DNA of 5,314 nt, taken from Candidatus Brockarchaeota archaeon (GTDB taxonomy: Archaea; Thermoproteota; EX4484-205; DTQO01). The notes beneath the pieces were generated by a model. That model was given only the letters and a program-made list of their open reading frames with translations, was not told where the DNA came from and did no database searches. The stretch spans positions 1 through 5,314 of the forward strand of contig JAFNJA010000139.1 in assembly GCA_017601265.1 (NCBI GenBank), read 5' to 3'. Both the position numbers and the translations under genes were made by a program. Below, one piece after another: positions 1-5,314 of the stretch. Within the stretch, counting starts at the first letter, position 1. Every line of letters starts with the position of its first letter.

Positions 1-168
1 GCAACCGTCCTCAAGAAGATCAAGGACGTAGACAGGAAATTGGACGAAATCAAAGGGTTTCTACAGGACGTTTTCATAACATCGGAGGAATATTTCCTGA
101 TCAAAGAGACGGACGGCCTTATAAAGCAGAAAAAGTTCGACGAGTTTGTTATTTTAGATGACCTATAG
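1..168 (+). CDS. C-terminal part of a probable RelB-type antitoxin (5' end outside window)
   Basis: The frame is open from the first base of the window and stops at TAG 166-168, giving the last 55 residues of a protein that begins upstream. The fragment is highly charged (many Lys, Asp and Glu) and looks helical, with a heptad-like stretch near its beginning (VLKKIKDVDRKLDEIKGFL) and a short acidic end, FVILDDL. I assign it as antitoxin mainly from context: it overlaps the start of a clear RelE-family toxin gene by 11 bases, the usual arrangement in type II toxin-antitoxin pairs, where the antitoxin comes first and wraps around the toxin. No DNA-binding domain can be judged because the N-terminus is missing. 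The fragment alone does not identify a family. Confidence 0.6.
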   Translation, partial: ATVLKKIKDVDRKLDEIKGFLQDVFITSEEYFLIKETDGLIKQKKFDEFVILDDL

Positions 169-418
169 GATTCTAGTACATAAAAATGCGGTTAGTTTTC
201 TTCGCCAGTTAGACTCCCGATTAAGAGACAATATCGTCGAACATTTGAAACAACTTGAGGATTTCCCTCGCACGAGGCTGGATGTCGTTAAAATTGCGGG
301 GGAAGAGAACACCTTCAGGCTTCGAGTAGGAAAATACAGGGTCCTCTTTAGAATTTACGAAGAAGAAAAAGTAATAGTCATCGTCAAAGCCGACTTGAGA
401 AGCAGAATATATAAGTGA
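158..418 (+). CDS. relE: RelE/ParE-family toxin (type II toxin-antitoxin)
   Basis: This 86-residue protein has the size and layout of archaeal RelE toxins: a first strand (TYRILVHKNA), a helical pair (about 11-36), then a three- or four-strand sheet with the typical GKYRVLFRI (58-66), VIVIVKADLRSRIYK C-terminal strand (72-86). Basic residues expected in the ribosome-bound mRNA-cleaving site are present (K45, R54, R56, R61, R81). The last motif reads DLRSRIY where many relatives have DHRxxIY, so the His is replaced by Leu. RelE toxins cleave mRNA in the ribosomal A site, while ParE relatives poison gyrase; the sequence favours RelE but does not prove activity. The ATG at 158 overlaps the upstream antitoxin reading frame by 11 bases and has no convincing ribosome site, which suggests translational coupling. 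Confidence 0.88.
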   Translation: MTYRILVHKNAVSFLRQLDSRLRDNIVEHLKQLEDFPRTRLDVVKIAGEENTFRLRVGKYRVLFRIYEEEKVIVIVKADLRSRIYK

Positions 419-432
419 TGTCTTGTCAGGTC

Positions 433-461
433 TTAACCCTCGAAGGCTTATCCATGGTTAA
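433..461. repeat. Inverted repeat TTAACC / GGTTAA downstream of the toxin gene
   Basis: Perfect 6-base arms at 433-438 and 456-461 are separated by 17 bases, starting 15 bases after the toxin stop codon. The arms do not extend further. This could be a weak hairpin or a protein-binding site, or chance. A short T run (474-477) follows, but this is not a clear terminator. Confidence 0.25.
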
Positions 462-470
462 TAGACGTCG

Positions 471-480
471 GCCTTTTACT
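471..480 (+). promoter_or_regulatory. Candidate TATA box for the operon at 562
   Basis: The sequence gccttttact contains a TTTTA core compatible with an archaeal TATA box. Transcription would start about 26 bases downstream, near 500-505. The mRNA would then carry the ribosome-site-like sequence at 524-536 and the palindrome at 539-552 in its leader. It competes with the second TATA-like sequence at 554-561, and the sequence alone does not decide between them. Confidence 0.3.
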
Positions 481-521
481 TGGAACGGTATCCTCGTGCT
501 CACCTGTTAAACTGATTTAGT

Positions 522-539
522 CGAAGGAGATGATCCAGC
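522..539 (+). repeat. Left copy of an 18-base direct repeat shared with the 16S 3' end; also a very long Shine-Dalgarno-like match
   Basis: CGAAGGAGATGATCCAGC matches CGAAGGAGGTGATCCGGC at 4887-4904 at 16 of 18 positions; both differences are A/G. The right copy is the antisense of the 16S rRNA 3' end. Two readings are possible. It may be an unusually long ribosome-binding sequence (12 of 13 bases pair with the 16S tail over 524-536), although it ends about 25 bases before the GTG at 562. Or it may be an attachment-site-like remnant bounding the block between the copies. A 7-codon open frame (530-553, MIQQGDP) starts inside it, but its start codon overlaps the site, so it is not well served by it. 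Confidence 0.5.
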
Positions 540-552
540 AGGGAGATCCCTG
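539..552. promoter_or_regulatory. Perfect 14-base palindrome next to a TATA box (operator or leader hairpin)
   Basis: CAGGGAGATCCCTG has perfect 6-base arms around GA. It lies one base upstream of the TATA-like sequence at 554-561, where TFB contacts DNA, so a protein bound here could block transcription. If the transcript starts upstream instead, the same bases can form a 5-bp stem with a 4-base loop between the ribosome-site match (524-536) and the GTG start (562). Folding this out would shorten that distance from about 25 to roughly 11 bases. Both roles are inference. Confidence 0.45.
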
Positions 553-553
553 A

Positions 554-561
554 CTTTTATA
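554..561 (+). promoter_or_regulatory. TATA-like box immediately upstream of the GTG at 562
   Basis: CTTTTATA resembles an archaeal TATA box. Archaeal transcription starts about 22-28 bases downstream of the box, here near 583-587, which lies inside the reading frame that begins with GTG at 562. If this box is used, translation would more likely begin at the in-frame TTG at 601 (residue 14) on a short-leader mRNA. The cysteine-rich region begins at residue 20 and would be kept. Confidence 0.4.
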
Positions 562-1656
562 GTGGAGATTAAATATCTTTACGATGCCATCATTCTTGGC
601 TTGAAAGCGCGGGGAGACTGCGGGAAGGGCTGCCTAAATTGCGGGCTCTTCCGCATTTACTGCCTCGGTTGCATCACCCGCGCCTGCCTAGTGGCTAAAT
701 GCAAGCGCGGAATATCCTATACCGGCATCACGCAGCCTAAGGAAAACTGCAGATTACGCAGTTACTGTACCTCCTCCGAAGTAATCCCAAAGGGCCTTAT
801 GGTTGAGGCCATGCCAAAGCTCAAGGTAAGGACCGAGGTCGAGCTCCCCAGATTCGCCCCCGTAGTTCGTCTGACCGATGAGAGGTCGTGGTTCTGGGAC
901 GATCTTTCCCTTCCTTGGATCGTCGTCAGATTATCCGAGTTCGTCAAGAACAAGGCTTTGACGCAGGAGGTGTCCTCTCGCGGCCTTCACGACTTCTTGG
1001 GCTTCGATGGCAAGATACTGCTGTCTACGGTGATGGAGGACGAACTCCTCGACGCTCTGACGCCAAAGGACTACGTTGGGATGATCAACGACATCGGTCC
1101 CGACGCGACGATGACGCCCGACTCCTACACCTACTTGGATGATCCGCTCTACCTTTCCTGGGAGCAGACCATGAAGCAGGCCGCATACTCGAGAGCTTTC
1201 TCGGAGCTTGACATTCCTGTTGTGGGGATCGTCAAGGGAGTAATATGGAAGCAGATAGCCTGGTCGGCCGAGAGGGCGATCGAGCTGGGCTGCGGCTCGT
1301 TCGTGATACCTTCCAGAGAGCTCGCGGCGCTCGGCCTCCTGGACGGCGTGGTCTCGGCCGTCACGAGCGTTCTCCGGAGGTGTAAGATAAGTGCGCAGTT
1401 GCTGCTCTACGGCATCTCCCACCCACAAAGATGGGGGCGGGGCGAGTTCGCCTACTCCGGGCTTTCTTGGTTCATCGGCGCGAAGAACGGCTATTATTTC
1501 AAGGGAAACGCTTCGTACCCGATTACCGACGCCAGCATCAAGTCCGAGGAATGCCGTTGCGATGCCTGCAGGGGAAGGGCGGCGAACCAGCTGAAGAACG
1601 ACGTCAGGTCCCTCGCCCTCCACAACCTCCTGCAGGCCATGGGGAGGTTCGGGTAG
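562..1656 (+). CDS. Divergent TGT/DpdA-fold protein with a cysteine-rich N-terminus
   Basis: This 364-residue protein resembles queuine/archaeosine tRNA-guanine transglycosylases. By-eye landmarks in TGT order are: SRGLHDFLGFDGKI (139-152), like GLHxFLxFDGxI; IGPDATMTPDSYT (178-190), where D187 fits the base-binding Asp; VGIVKG (221-226) in place of the VQG motif; LLLYGISHP (280-288), like the MGVGxP strand; and the zinc site C331, C333, C336 with H354 in ALHNL. TGT-fold enzymes swap guanine for a 7-deazaguanine in tRNA, or in DNA for DpdA. Both catalytic aspartates appear absent: the DSG position reads LST (154-156) and the FDS/FDC position reads FIG (304-306). Residues 20-69 hold nine cysteines (20, 24, 27, 34, 37, 42, 47, 63, 69), possibly an Fe-S or zinc module. 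No PUA domain follows. It may be an altered enzyme or a QTRT2-like non-catalytic partner. The GTG start is the first available after a stop at 508; TTG 601 is an alternative. Confidence 0.78.
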   Translation: MEIKYLYDAIILGLKARGDCGKGCLNCGLFRIYCLGCITRACLVAKCKRGISYTGITQPKENCRLRSYCTSSEVIPKGLMVEAMPKLKVRTEVELPRFAPVVRLTDERSWFWDDLSLPWIVVRLSEFVKNKALTQEVSSRGLHDFLGFDGKILLSTVMEDELLDALTPKDYVGMINDIGPDATMTPDSYTYLDDPLYLSWEQTMKQAAYSRAFSELDIPVVGIVKGVIWKQIAWSAERAIELGCGSFVIPSRELAALGLLDGVVSAVTSVLRRCKISAQLLLYGISHPQRWGRGEFAYSGLSWFIGAKNGYYFKGNASYPITDASIKSEECRCDACRGRAANQLKNDVRSLALHNLLQAMGRFG

Positions 1657-2820
1657 ATGGGGGCCGGCACGAGGGTGAAACAGTATCAAAGGAGGTTCGG
1701 GCTGGGCCAGCCCGTCGATACGTACGGGGAGCCATGCCCCCACGCCAAGGCAGCAACCCTGGAAAAAGAGGCGGCCGAGGCCTCATTCAGGGGGAAGGCG
1801 ATAGAAGGGAAAAACTTGCGGGTCGAGCTCCCGAACAGCTTCGCCAAGACAACCGCGCAGAAGGGCGTCGTCCAGGTGGAGTTGACAGACCCGATGACTG
1901 GAGAGGCGCGCAGCTTCTACAAGGCCCTCCGTCCAGCGGATAATCCCGAAGTCAACATACCCAGAAAGATAATGGATCGCTTCGAACCGGGTCGGGAGAT
2001 AGTTTTGAAGATAAAGCCGCTGCCGTTGCAGAAGTTCATCGAGCGGTTGGGGGGCGAGGCTTCAAAGATAGTAAGGTTAAAGGGGGACGGCCACGTAACT
2101 ATAAATCTTGGTGGAAAAGAGTTTGCGATGAAGCTCGAAGATCTGAAATACGATTATGCGAACAATGCAGGTGGTCAGGGCGGATCCGCCTACGTAGAGT
2201 TTGTAGTCAACGACATCTCTGGGAAAGCTTGGAAATTCAGGCTCTATGACAACGGGATGGGCGAATCGCGCCTCGTGGTGGACTATGGGAATCGCCTCCG
2301 CCCCATCGAAGAAATGAGCTACGACGCCAGGCGCGATGCAGTTTCCGTGGAGTATCATGACAGCGGCGGTAACCGTGAAATTAAACTCCTCTTCAGGGAA
2401 CCGCCGGACGAGATCGACCTTGACGCCGGTATGGCGCCGAAGGAGATGATAGATGAAGTCAACGATGCGCTTAAAGCCAGAGATACGGTAAAGTTGGGTG
2501 AGATTGGAGAAAAAATTGCAGCAAAGTTCGCCAAGGAGAAGCTCAAGGCAACGGTCTTTCAGAAAGATGGAAATATAGGACCAGACCGAAGGATTATACT
2601 TGATGGTGAACTGGGCATAATTGAATCCAAGTTTACAACTAATAAAAAAATAAACTTGAATATCAAACTCGTAGAAGCGAAAGATCAGATACGTAACCGA
2701 CGAAAAGAGAATAGAGAATACAGATTCGGAATAGCTTTCGCCACATATTTTAATAAGGATAATGGCTACTTCGACTATAGCTATGAAAAAGTGGAGCTGA
2801 ACCGATATGAAGGTGAATAA
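1657..2820 (+). CDS. Protein with a C-terminal PD-(D/E)xK nuclease-like domain
   Basis: This protein has 387 residues. The C-terminal 110 residues fit the restriction-endonuclease-like fold: a first helix with E285 (GEIGEKIAAKFAKEKL, 281-296), GPD (308-310) before a turn, then IIESK (321-325) giving an ExK half-site, and a basic QIRNRRKENR helix (344-353) before a strand, YRFGIAFATYF (355-365). By family rule D310, E323 and K325 would bind metal and cut DNA or RNA; activity is not shown. The N-terminal 270 residues are unrecognised. They contain a beta-rich segment with NIPRKIMDRFEPGREIVLKI (100-119), faintly AbrB-like, and a second beta-rich part (about 138-247). The ATG directly follows the upstream TAG and has GGAGGT at 1643-1648, eight bases before it, so it is co-transcribed with the TGT-like gene. 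GC falls from about 65% near the start to about 35% over the nuclease domain. Confidence 0.75.
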   Translation: MGAGTRVKQYQRRFGLGQPVDTYGEPCPHAKAATLEKEAAEASFRGKAIEGKNLRVELPNSFAKTTAQKGVVQVELTDPMTGEARSFYKALRPADNPEVNIPRKIMDRFEPGREIVLKIKPLPLQKFIERLGGEASKIVRLKGDGHVTINLGGKEFAMKLEDLKYDYANNAGGQGGSAYVEFVVNDISGKAWKFRLYDNGMGESRLVVDYGNRLRPIEEMSYDARRDAVSVEYHDSGGNREIKLLFREPPDEIDLDAGMAPKEMIDEVNDALKARDTVKLGEIGEKIAAKFAKEKLKATVFQKDGNIGPDRRIILDGELGIIESKFTTNKKINLNIKLVEAKDQIRNRRKENREYRFGIAFATYFNKDNGYFDYSYEKVELNRYEGE

Positions 2821-2822
2821 CT

Positions 2823-4049
2823 TTGGCTGAGGCCACACCAGAAGCCTCTGGAAATTTCGTTCATAGAGTCAAGGAGCTCCTTGAGGCCATAACCGGTAAA
2901 CCCTACGGGATCATGGAGAAACAGCACTTGGAAGGGCGAATTTGGGGGGTTTATTTAGATGAAAATAAAGTTGAATTTTCTGAAAGCATTTCAATGAATC
3001 GCGGTGCTCAATGGGTATATGAAGATAAGGATGGCAACATACAAGTTCTTTCGGATAAATTCTTGGACATAACCGACTTGGCCTCAGATTTGTATGACTT
3101 TGATTTTAAGGATACAGACGTCTTGTTGGACAGGAAGAAATGGGAGAAGTACAAGAAGGAATTGCCACGCCTGATAACCGAGCTGGAAGCTACTGAGAGG
3201 ATAGCGAATGAATTGAATAGGAAGCATGGCACTAACATCACGATTTGGTCGGGCGAGAAGCCGTACTTCAGGACCGGTTTCAATGCTAAAGGCATGAGCG
3301 AAGAAGAGAAATTGCGTGAGATTGGGAAGCACGTTAAGGCTATGCTCATAATGTGGAAACGCCGGGATAAATGGGTTGTTACCGAGGGCGCCGAGATGTA
3401 CAAGAAAGAGGAGAGGAGTAGGATGAATATGGTCAAATTCAGGGAAGCCGTGATCTCGCGGCTACAGGACATAACGAAATCCGAATATACCAAGGGATAC
3501 AAAAAAGAACTCCTTTCGGGAGTTCTATGGTCCGTAGTCGGATGGTGCGAGGACAAGAAGGGCTTTAATGCCAACAGGGGCGTCTGGTACGTAAAGGAGA
3601 CGAAGGAGGGCATAGCGATCTTCTCCGACAACTTCGAGACGATCAACGCGAGTAATGAGCTAGAGTATAATTCCATCAAGCTGATGGGCGGCGTCACGGC
3701 CGGCGATTACGAAGCGCGGTTAAACAGCGCTTTCCAGTACTACAGTGACGTTGACGAACGGGGGTGGAAGATAGCCAGGCCGATCACGAAGCAGGATGCC
3801 ACGAAGTACGGCAGGAAGGCCACCATAAGCCCCAAGCTCCTTGAAGACGTTGCCAAGCAGGCCAGCAAAGAGTTCAACGTAGACATTCGTTTGATGAAGG
3901 ACAGGCCCGTGTTGATGGCCGAGTTTAAGACCAAGGGGCTTAAAAGAAGCGAAAAACTCCGCGAGATCGAGAGGCGCGCCAAAGCTCTGGCGGAAGCCTG
4001 GAGTAGGGTAAAGGAGCTGTCGAAAGGAGAGGCGGACGCAAAGGCTTGA
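2823..4049 (+). CDS. Unrecognised protein built from two diverged copies of one domain
   Basis: This 408-residue, highly charged protein has no signal peptide or membrane segment, and I do not recognise its family. It is an internal duplication: residues about 11-180 and 204-396 align. Matching parts are GRIWGVYL (38-45) with GVLWSVVG (233-240); NRGAQWVYEDKDGNIQVLSDKF (59-80) with NRGVWYVKETKEGIAIFSDNF (251-271); and a C-terminal helix-strand-strand-helix unit ending EEKLREIGKHVKAMLIMW (161-178) with SEKLREIERRAKALAEAW (376-393). Each unit looks like a mixed beta domain followed by a small alpha/beta domain. The TTG at 2823 is preceded by AGGTGA (2811-2816), six bases away and matching the 16S tail, and lies two bases after the upstream stop, so it belongs to the same operon. 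A two-domain binding subunit, such as for nucleic-acid recognition next to a nuclease-like protein, is a reasonable guess but unsupported by any motif. Confidence 0.8.
   Translation: MAEATPEASGNFVHRVKELLEAITGKPYGIMEKQHLEGRIWGVYLDENKVEFSESISMNRGAQWVYEDKDGNIQVLSDKFLDITDLASDLYDFDFKDTDVLLDRKKWEKYKKELPRLITELEATERIANELNRKHGTNITIWSGEKPYFRTGFNAKGMSEEEKLREIGKHVKAMLIMWKRRDKWVVTEGAEMYKKEERSRMNMVKFREAVISRLQDITKSEYTKGYKKELLSGVLWSVVGWCEDKKGFNANRGVWYVKETKEGIAIFSDNFETINASNELEYNSIKLMGGVTAGDYEARLNSAFQYYSDVDERGWKIARPITKQDATKYGRKATISPKLLEDVAKQASKEFNVDIRLMKDRPVLMAEFKTKGLKRSEKLREIERRAKALAEAWSRVKELSKGEADAKA
2853..3362 (+). repeat. First copy of the internal protein duplication
   Basis: This stretch encodes residues 11-180 of the duplicated protein. 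It is AT-rich at its start (about 28% GC over 2941-3000). The likeness to the second copy is visible in protein, not obviously in DNA, so the duplication is old. Confidence 0.7.
3432..4010 (+). repeat. Second copy of the internal protein duplication
   Basis: This stretch encodes residues 204-396. It has an extra stretch of about 20 residues in the middle relative to the first copy and is more GC-rich (about 53-55% in sampled lines). The strongest match is in the last 20 residues, KLREI plus a following helix ending in W. Confidence 0.7.
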
Positions 4050-4089
4050 ATTACTGGCCGTATGCCGAGGAAATGTCTTGAATAGGGCC

Positions 4090-4097
4090 TATTAAAG
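4090..4097 (+). promoter_or_regulatory. Weak alternative TATA-like sequence
   Basis: The TATTAAAG sequence here would place a transcript start near 4117-4123, just upstream of the TTG at 4139. That would fit that start codon with a short leader, but the box is a poorer match than the one at 4129-4137. Confidence 0.25.
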
Positions 4098-4128
4098 GAC
4101 CGCCCGCCCCTCGCTTTATTCATCGGGG

Positions 4129-4137
4129 CTTATATAG
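4129..4137 (+). promoter_or_regulatory. Strong TATA box for the 190-residue gene
   Basis: CTTATATAG is a close match to the archaeal TATA consensus, with a G-rich sequence (cggggc) just upstream that could serve TFB. It predicts a transcript start near 4157-4162, inside the reading frame that opens at TTG 4139. Either the box is decorative and a weaker one upstream is used, or the protein starts later. This repeats the arrangement at 554-561. Confidence 0.55.
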
Positions 4138-4138
4138 G

Positions 4139-4711
4139 TTGATTCATCTTGCGTCTAGACCTCAAAGTGAAAAGCTTTGGCGTGACTGGACCATAACCGA
4201 TCGAAGGGAGACTTACATTCAGCTGGCCCCCGTAGTGAAGACGCGCACTTTGAGCAGGAGCTTCGGGGGCAGGAAAATCAAATTCGAGGTCGTGAAGGCC
4301 GCGGGGAGGCGAAAAACTCCCGTCTTCCAGTTCATCTGCCCCAAGTGCAGGGGCCAGGTATATGAGGGTGCTGTAACCTTCGACTTAGAGGAAGAGGTGA
4401 AATGCAGGAAGCGCGGTTTCGAGGCCGAATTGTGGCACTTCCCGCGCACGCTAAAGGGATCGGGCCTGTACATGATGGGCAGCCACTACACGAACGACAG
4501 CATGTCGACGCTCCCGTTGAACGAAGTCCTCGATTACTTCCTCTATCCCTGGGGCACGAACTTCCAAAGATCGAGGTACCGAATCGTCCACGGCGGCGGG
4601 GAACCTTGGATAGTGGGTTCTCTCGACGATTGCTTGAAACACTTCGCCCGTTTATACGGCGGCGAAGAACCTCCTGCGGATGGGCTGGGGCGCAACGACG
4701 CTTCCGATTAA
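4139..4711 (+). CDS. Unrecognised protein with a degraded zinc ribbon
   Basis: I do not recognise this 190-residue protein. Its centre resembles a two-knuckle zinc ribbon: CPKC at 67-70, then C89 two residues before R92-G93 where a fourth cysteine (CxxCG) would be expected. The R92 codon CGC is one base from TGC. Before the ribbon is a basic, strand-rich segment (about 43-66). After it come aromatic-rich segments, LYMMGSHYTNDSM (110-122) and LDYFLYPWGTNFQRSRYRIV (131-150), and a hydrophilic tail. There is no signal peptide or membrane segment. The frame has no start codon upstream of TTG 4139 after the stop at 4079, and no ribosome site is seen; GTG at 4235 is a possible later start. It is separated by 89 bases from the preceding operon, has its own TATA box, and runs convergently toward the 16S gene. 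Confidence 0.65.
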   Translation: MIHLASRPQSEKLWRDWTITDRRETYIQLAPVVKTRTLSRSFGGRKIKFEVVKAAGRRKTPVFQFICPKCRGQVYEGAVTFDLEEEVKCRKRGFEAELWHFPRTLKGSGLYMMGSHYTNDSMSTLPLNEVLDYFLYPWGTNFQRSRYRIVHGGGEPWIVGSLDDCLKHFARLYGGEEPPADGLGRNDASD

Positions 4712-4888
4712 CCTGCGTTAGAAGAAAGCGCCAAATCGAAAGCGCTTAGAGCCGGTTCATTGGTTCAAGGGCACGGGGCCATCCCTGGTTAGCCCAATCT
4801 AATGGAAAGATTCCAATGAAAATTCTAGGAAAATCGAAAGGCCCGCAGCCCCACTTTCGCTTCCGCTCACGCGCCCAAACTTTTTGCG
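4712..4888. other. Convergent intergenic region between the protein gene and the 16S 3' end
   Basis: No gene, tRNA or start of 23S is visible. On the minus strand, downstream of 16S, there are two T4 tracts (opposite A runs at 4819-4822 and 4830-4833) and a small hairpin TGGAA-AGA-TTCCA (4803-4815) that could end the rRNA transcript. On the plus strand, T5 at 4881-4885 could serve as an oligo-T terminator for the protein gene. The 16S processing stem cannot be tested because its 5' half is outside the window. Confidence 0.35.

Positions 4889-5314
<426 letters not shown>

Noticed and set aside
530..553. Seven-codon frame MIQQGDP as a leader peptide
   Set aside because: Its start codon overlaps the ribosome-site match instead of following it; no repeated regulatory codons are present.
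931..1743. 270-residue open frame on the minus strand
   Set aside because: It lies opposite the TGT-like gene, its composition is Pro/Arg/Gly-rich as expected for a GC-rich shadow, and it resembles no family.
1431..1943. 170-residue plus-strand open frame across the first gene junction
   Set aside because: It is an Arg/Gly/Pro-rich alternative frame of two real genes in the GC-rich tract.
1954..2016. AbrB-like DNA-binding segment in the nuclease-like protein
   Set aside because: The IPRKIMDRFEPGREI phrase resembles AbrB domains, but the surrounding strands were not convincing enough to call a domain.
2077..2838. 253-residue open frame on the minus strand
   Set aside because: It is antisense to the nuclease-like gene, whose plus-strand frame has recognisable domain motifs and proper ribosome sites; the antisense translation shows no family features.
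3008..3697. 229-residue minus-strand open frame with many Ser and Leu
   Set aside because: It is a shadow of the duplicated protein; Ser/Leu/Phe runs come from Lys/Glu/Arg codons on the other strand.
4754..4800. GGTTCA-containing sequence resembling a tRNA T-arm
   Set aside because: No acceptor, anticodon or D stems can be formed around it on either strand.

Overview
The window is archaeal. Its right end (about 4889-5314, minus strand) is the 3' part of a 16S rRNA gene with the archaeal form of the decoding region (CTTGCACACACCGCCCGTC) and an intact anti-Shine-Dalgarno tail (GGATCACCTCCTT). The protein genes show archaeal features too: TATA-like boxes, GTG/TTG starts, and GGAGGT/AGGTGA ribosome sites that match that tail. 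I cannot name the lineage. No 23S gene or tRNA follows the 16S gene within the window; a convergent protein gene ends 177 bases away, so 16S and 23S look unlinked here.

Left end (1-418): the end of an antitoxin-like gene overlaps a complete RelE/ParE-family toxin gene, forming a type II toxin-antitoxin module. A 143-base gap (419-561) follows. It holds a TATA-like box, a 12-of-13 match to the 16S anti-Shine-Dalgarno complement, a perfect 14-base palindrome and a second TATA-like box just before the next gene.

Centre (562-4049): three tightly packed genes on the plus strand, with spacings of 0 and 2 bases. The first is a divergent member of the tRNA-guanine transglycosylase (TGT) / DpdA fold. 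It has a cysteine-rich N-terminus and keeps the CxCxxC...H zinc site, but by eye lacks both catalytic aspartates. The second is a protein of unknown N-terminal function with a C-terminal PD-(D/E)xK nuclease-like domain. The third is an unrecognised protein made of two diverged copies of one domain. A TGT-fold protein fused in operon to a nuclease-like protein suggests a 7-deazaguanine-linked nucleic-acid modification or restriction (defence) system. That is inference, and this gene set does not match any system I know.

Right (4139-4711): an unrecognised 190-residue protein with a degraded zinc ribbon and its own strong TATA box, convergent with 16S. An 18-base sequence at the 16S 3' end recurs with two A/G differences at 522-539 in the same orientation, so the four-gene block lies between imperfect direct repeats. 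Base composition varies sharply, from about 65% GC early in gene two to about 35% across its nuclease domain and the start of gene three, so the cassette looks mosaic.
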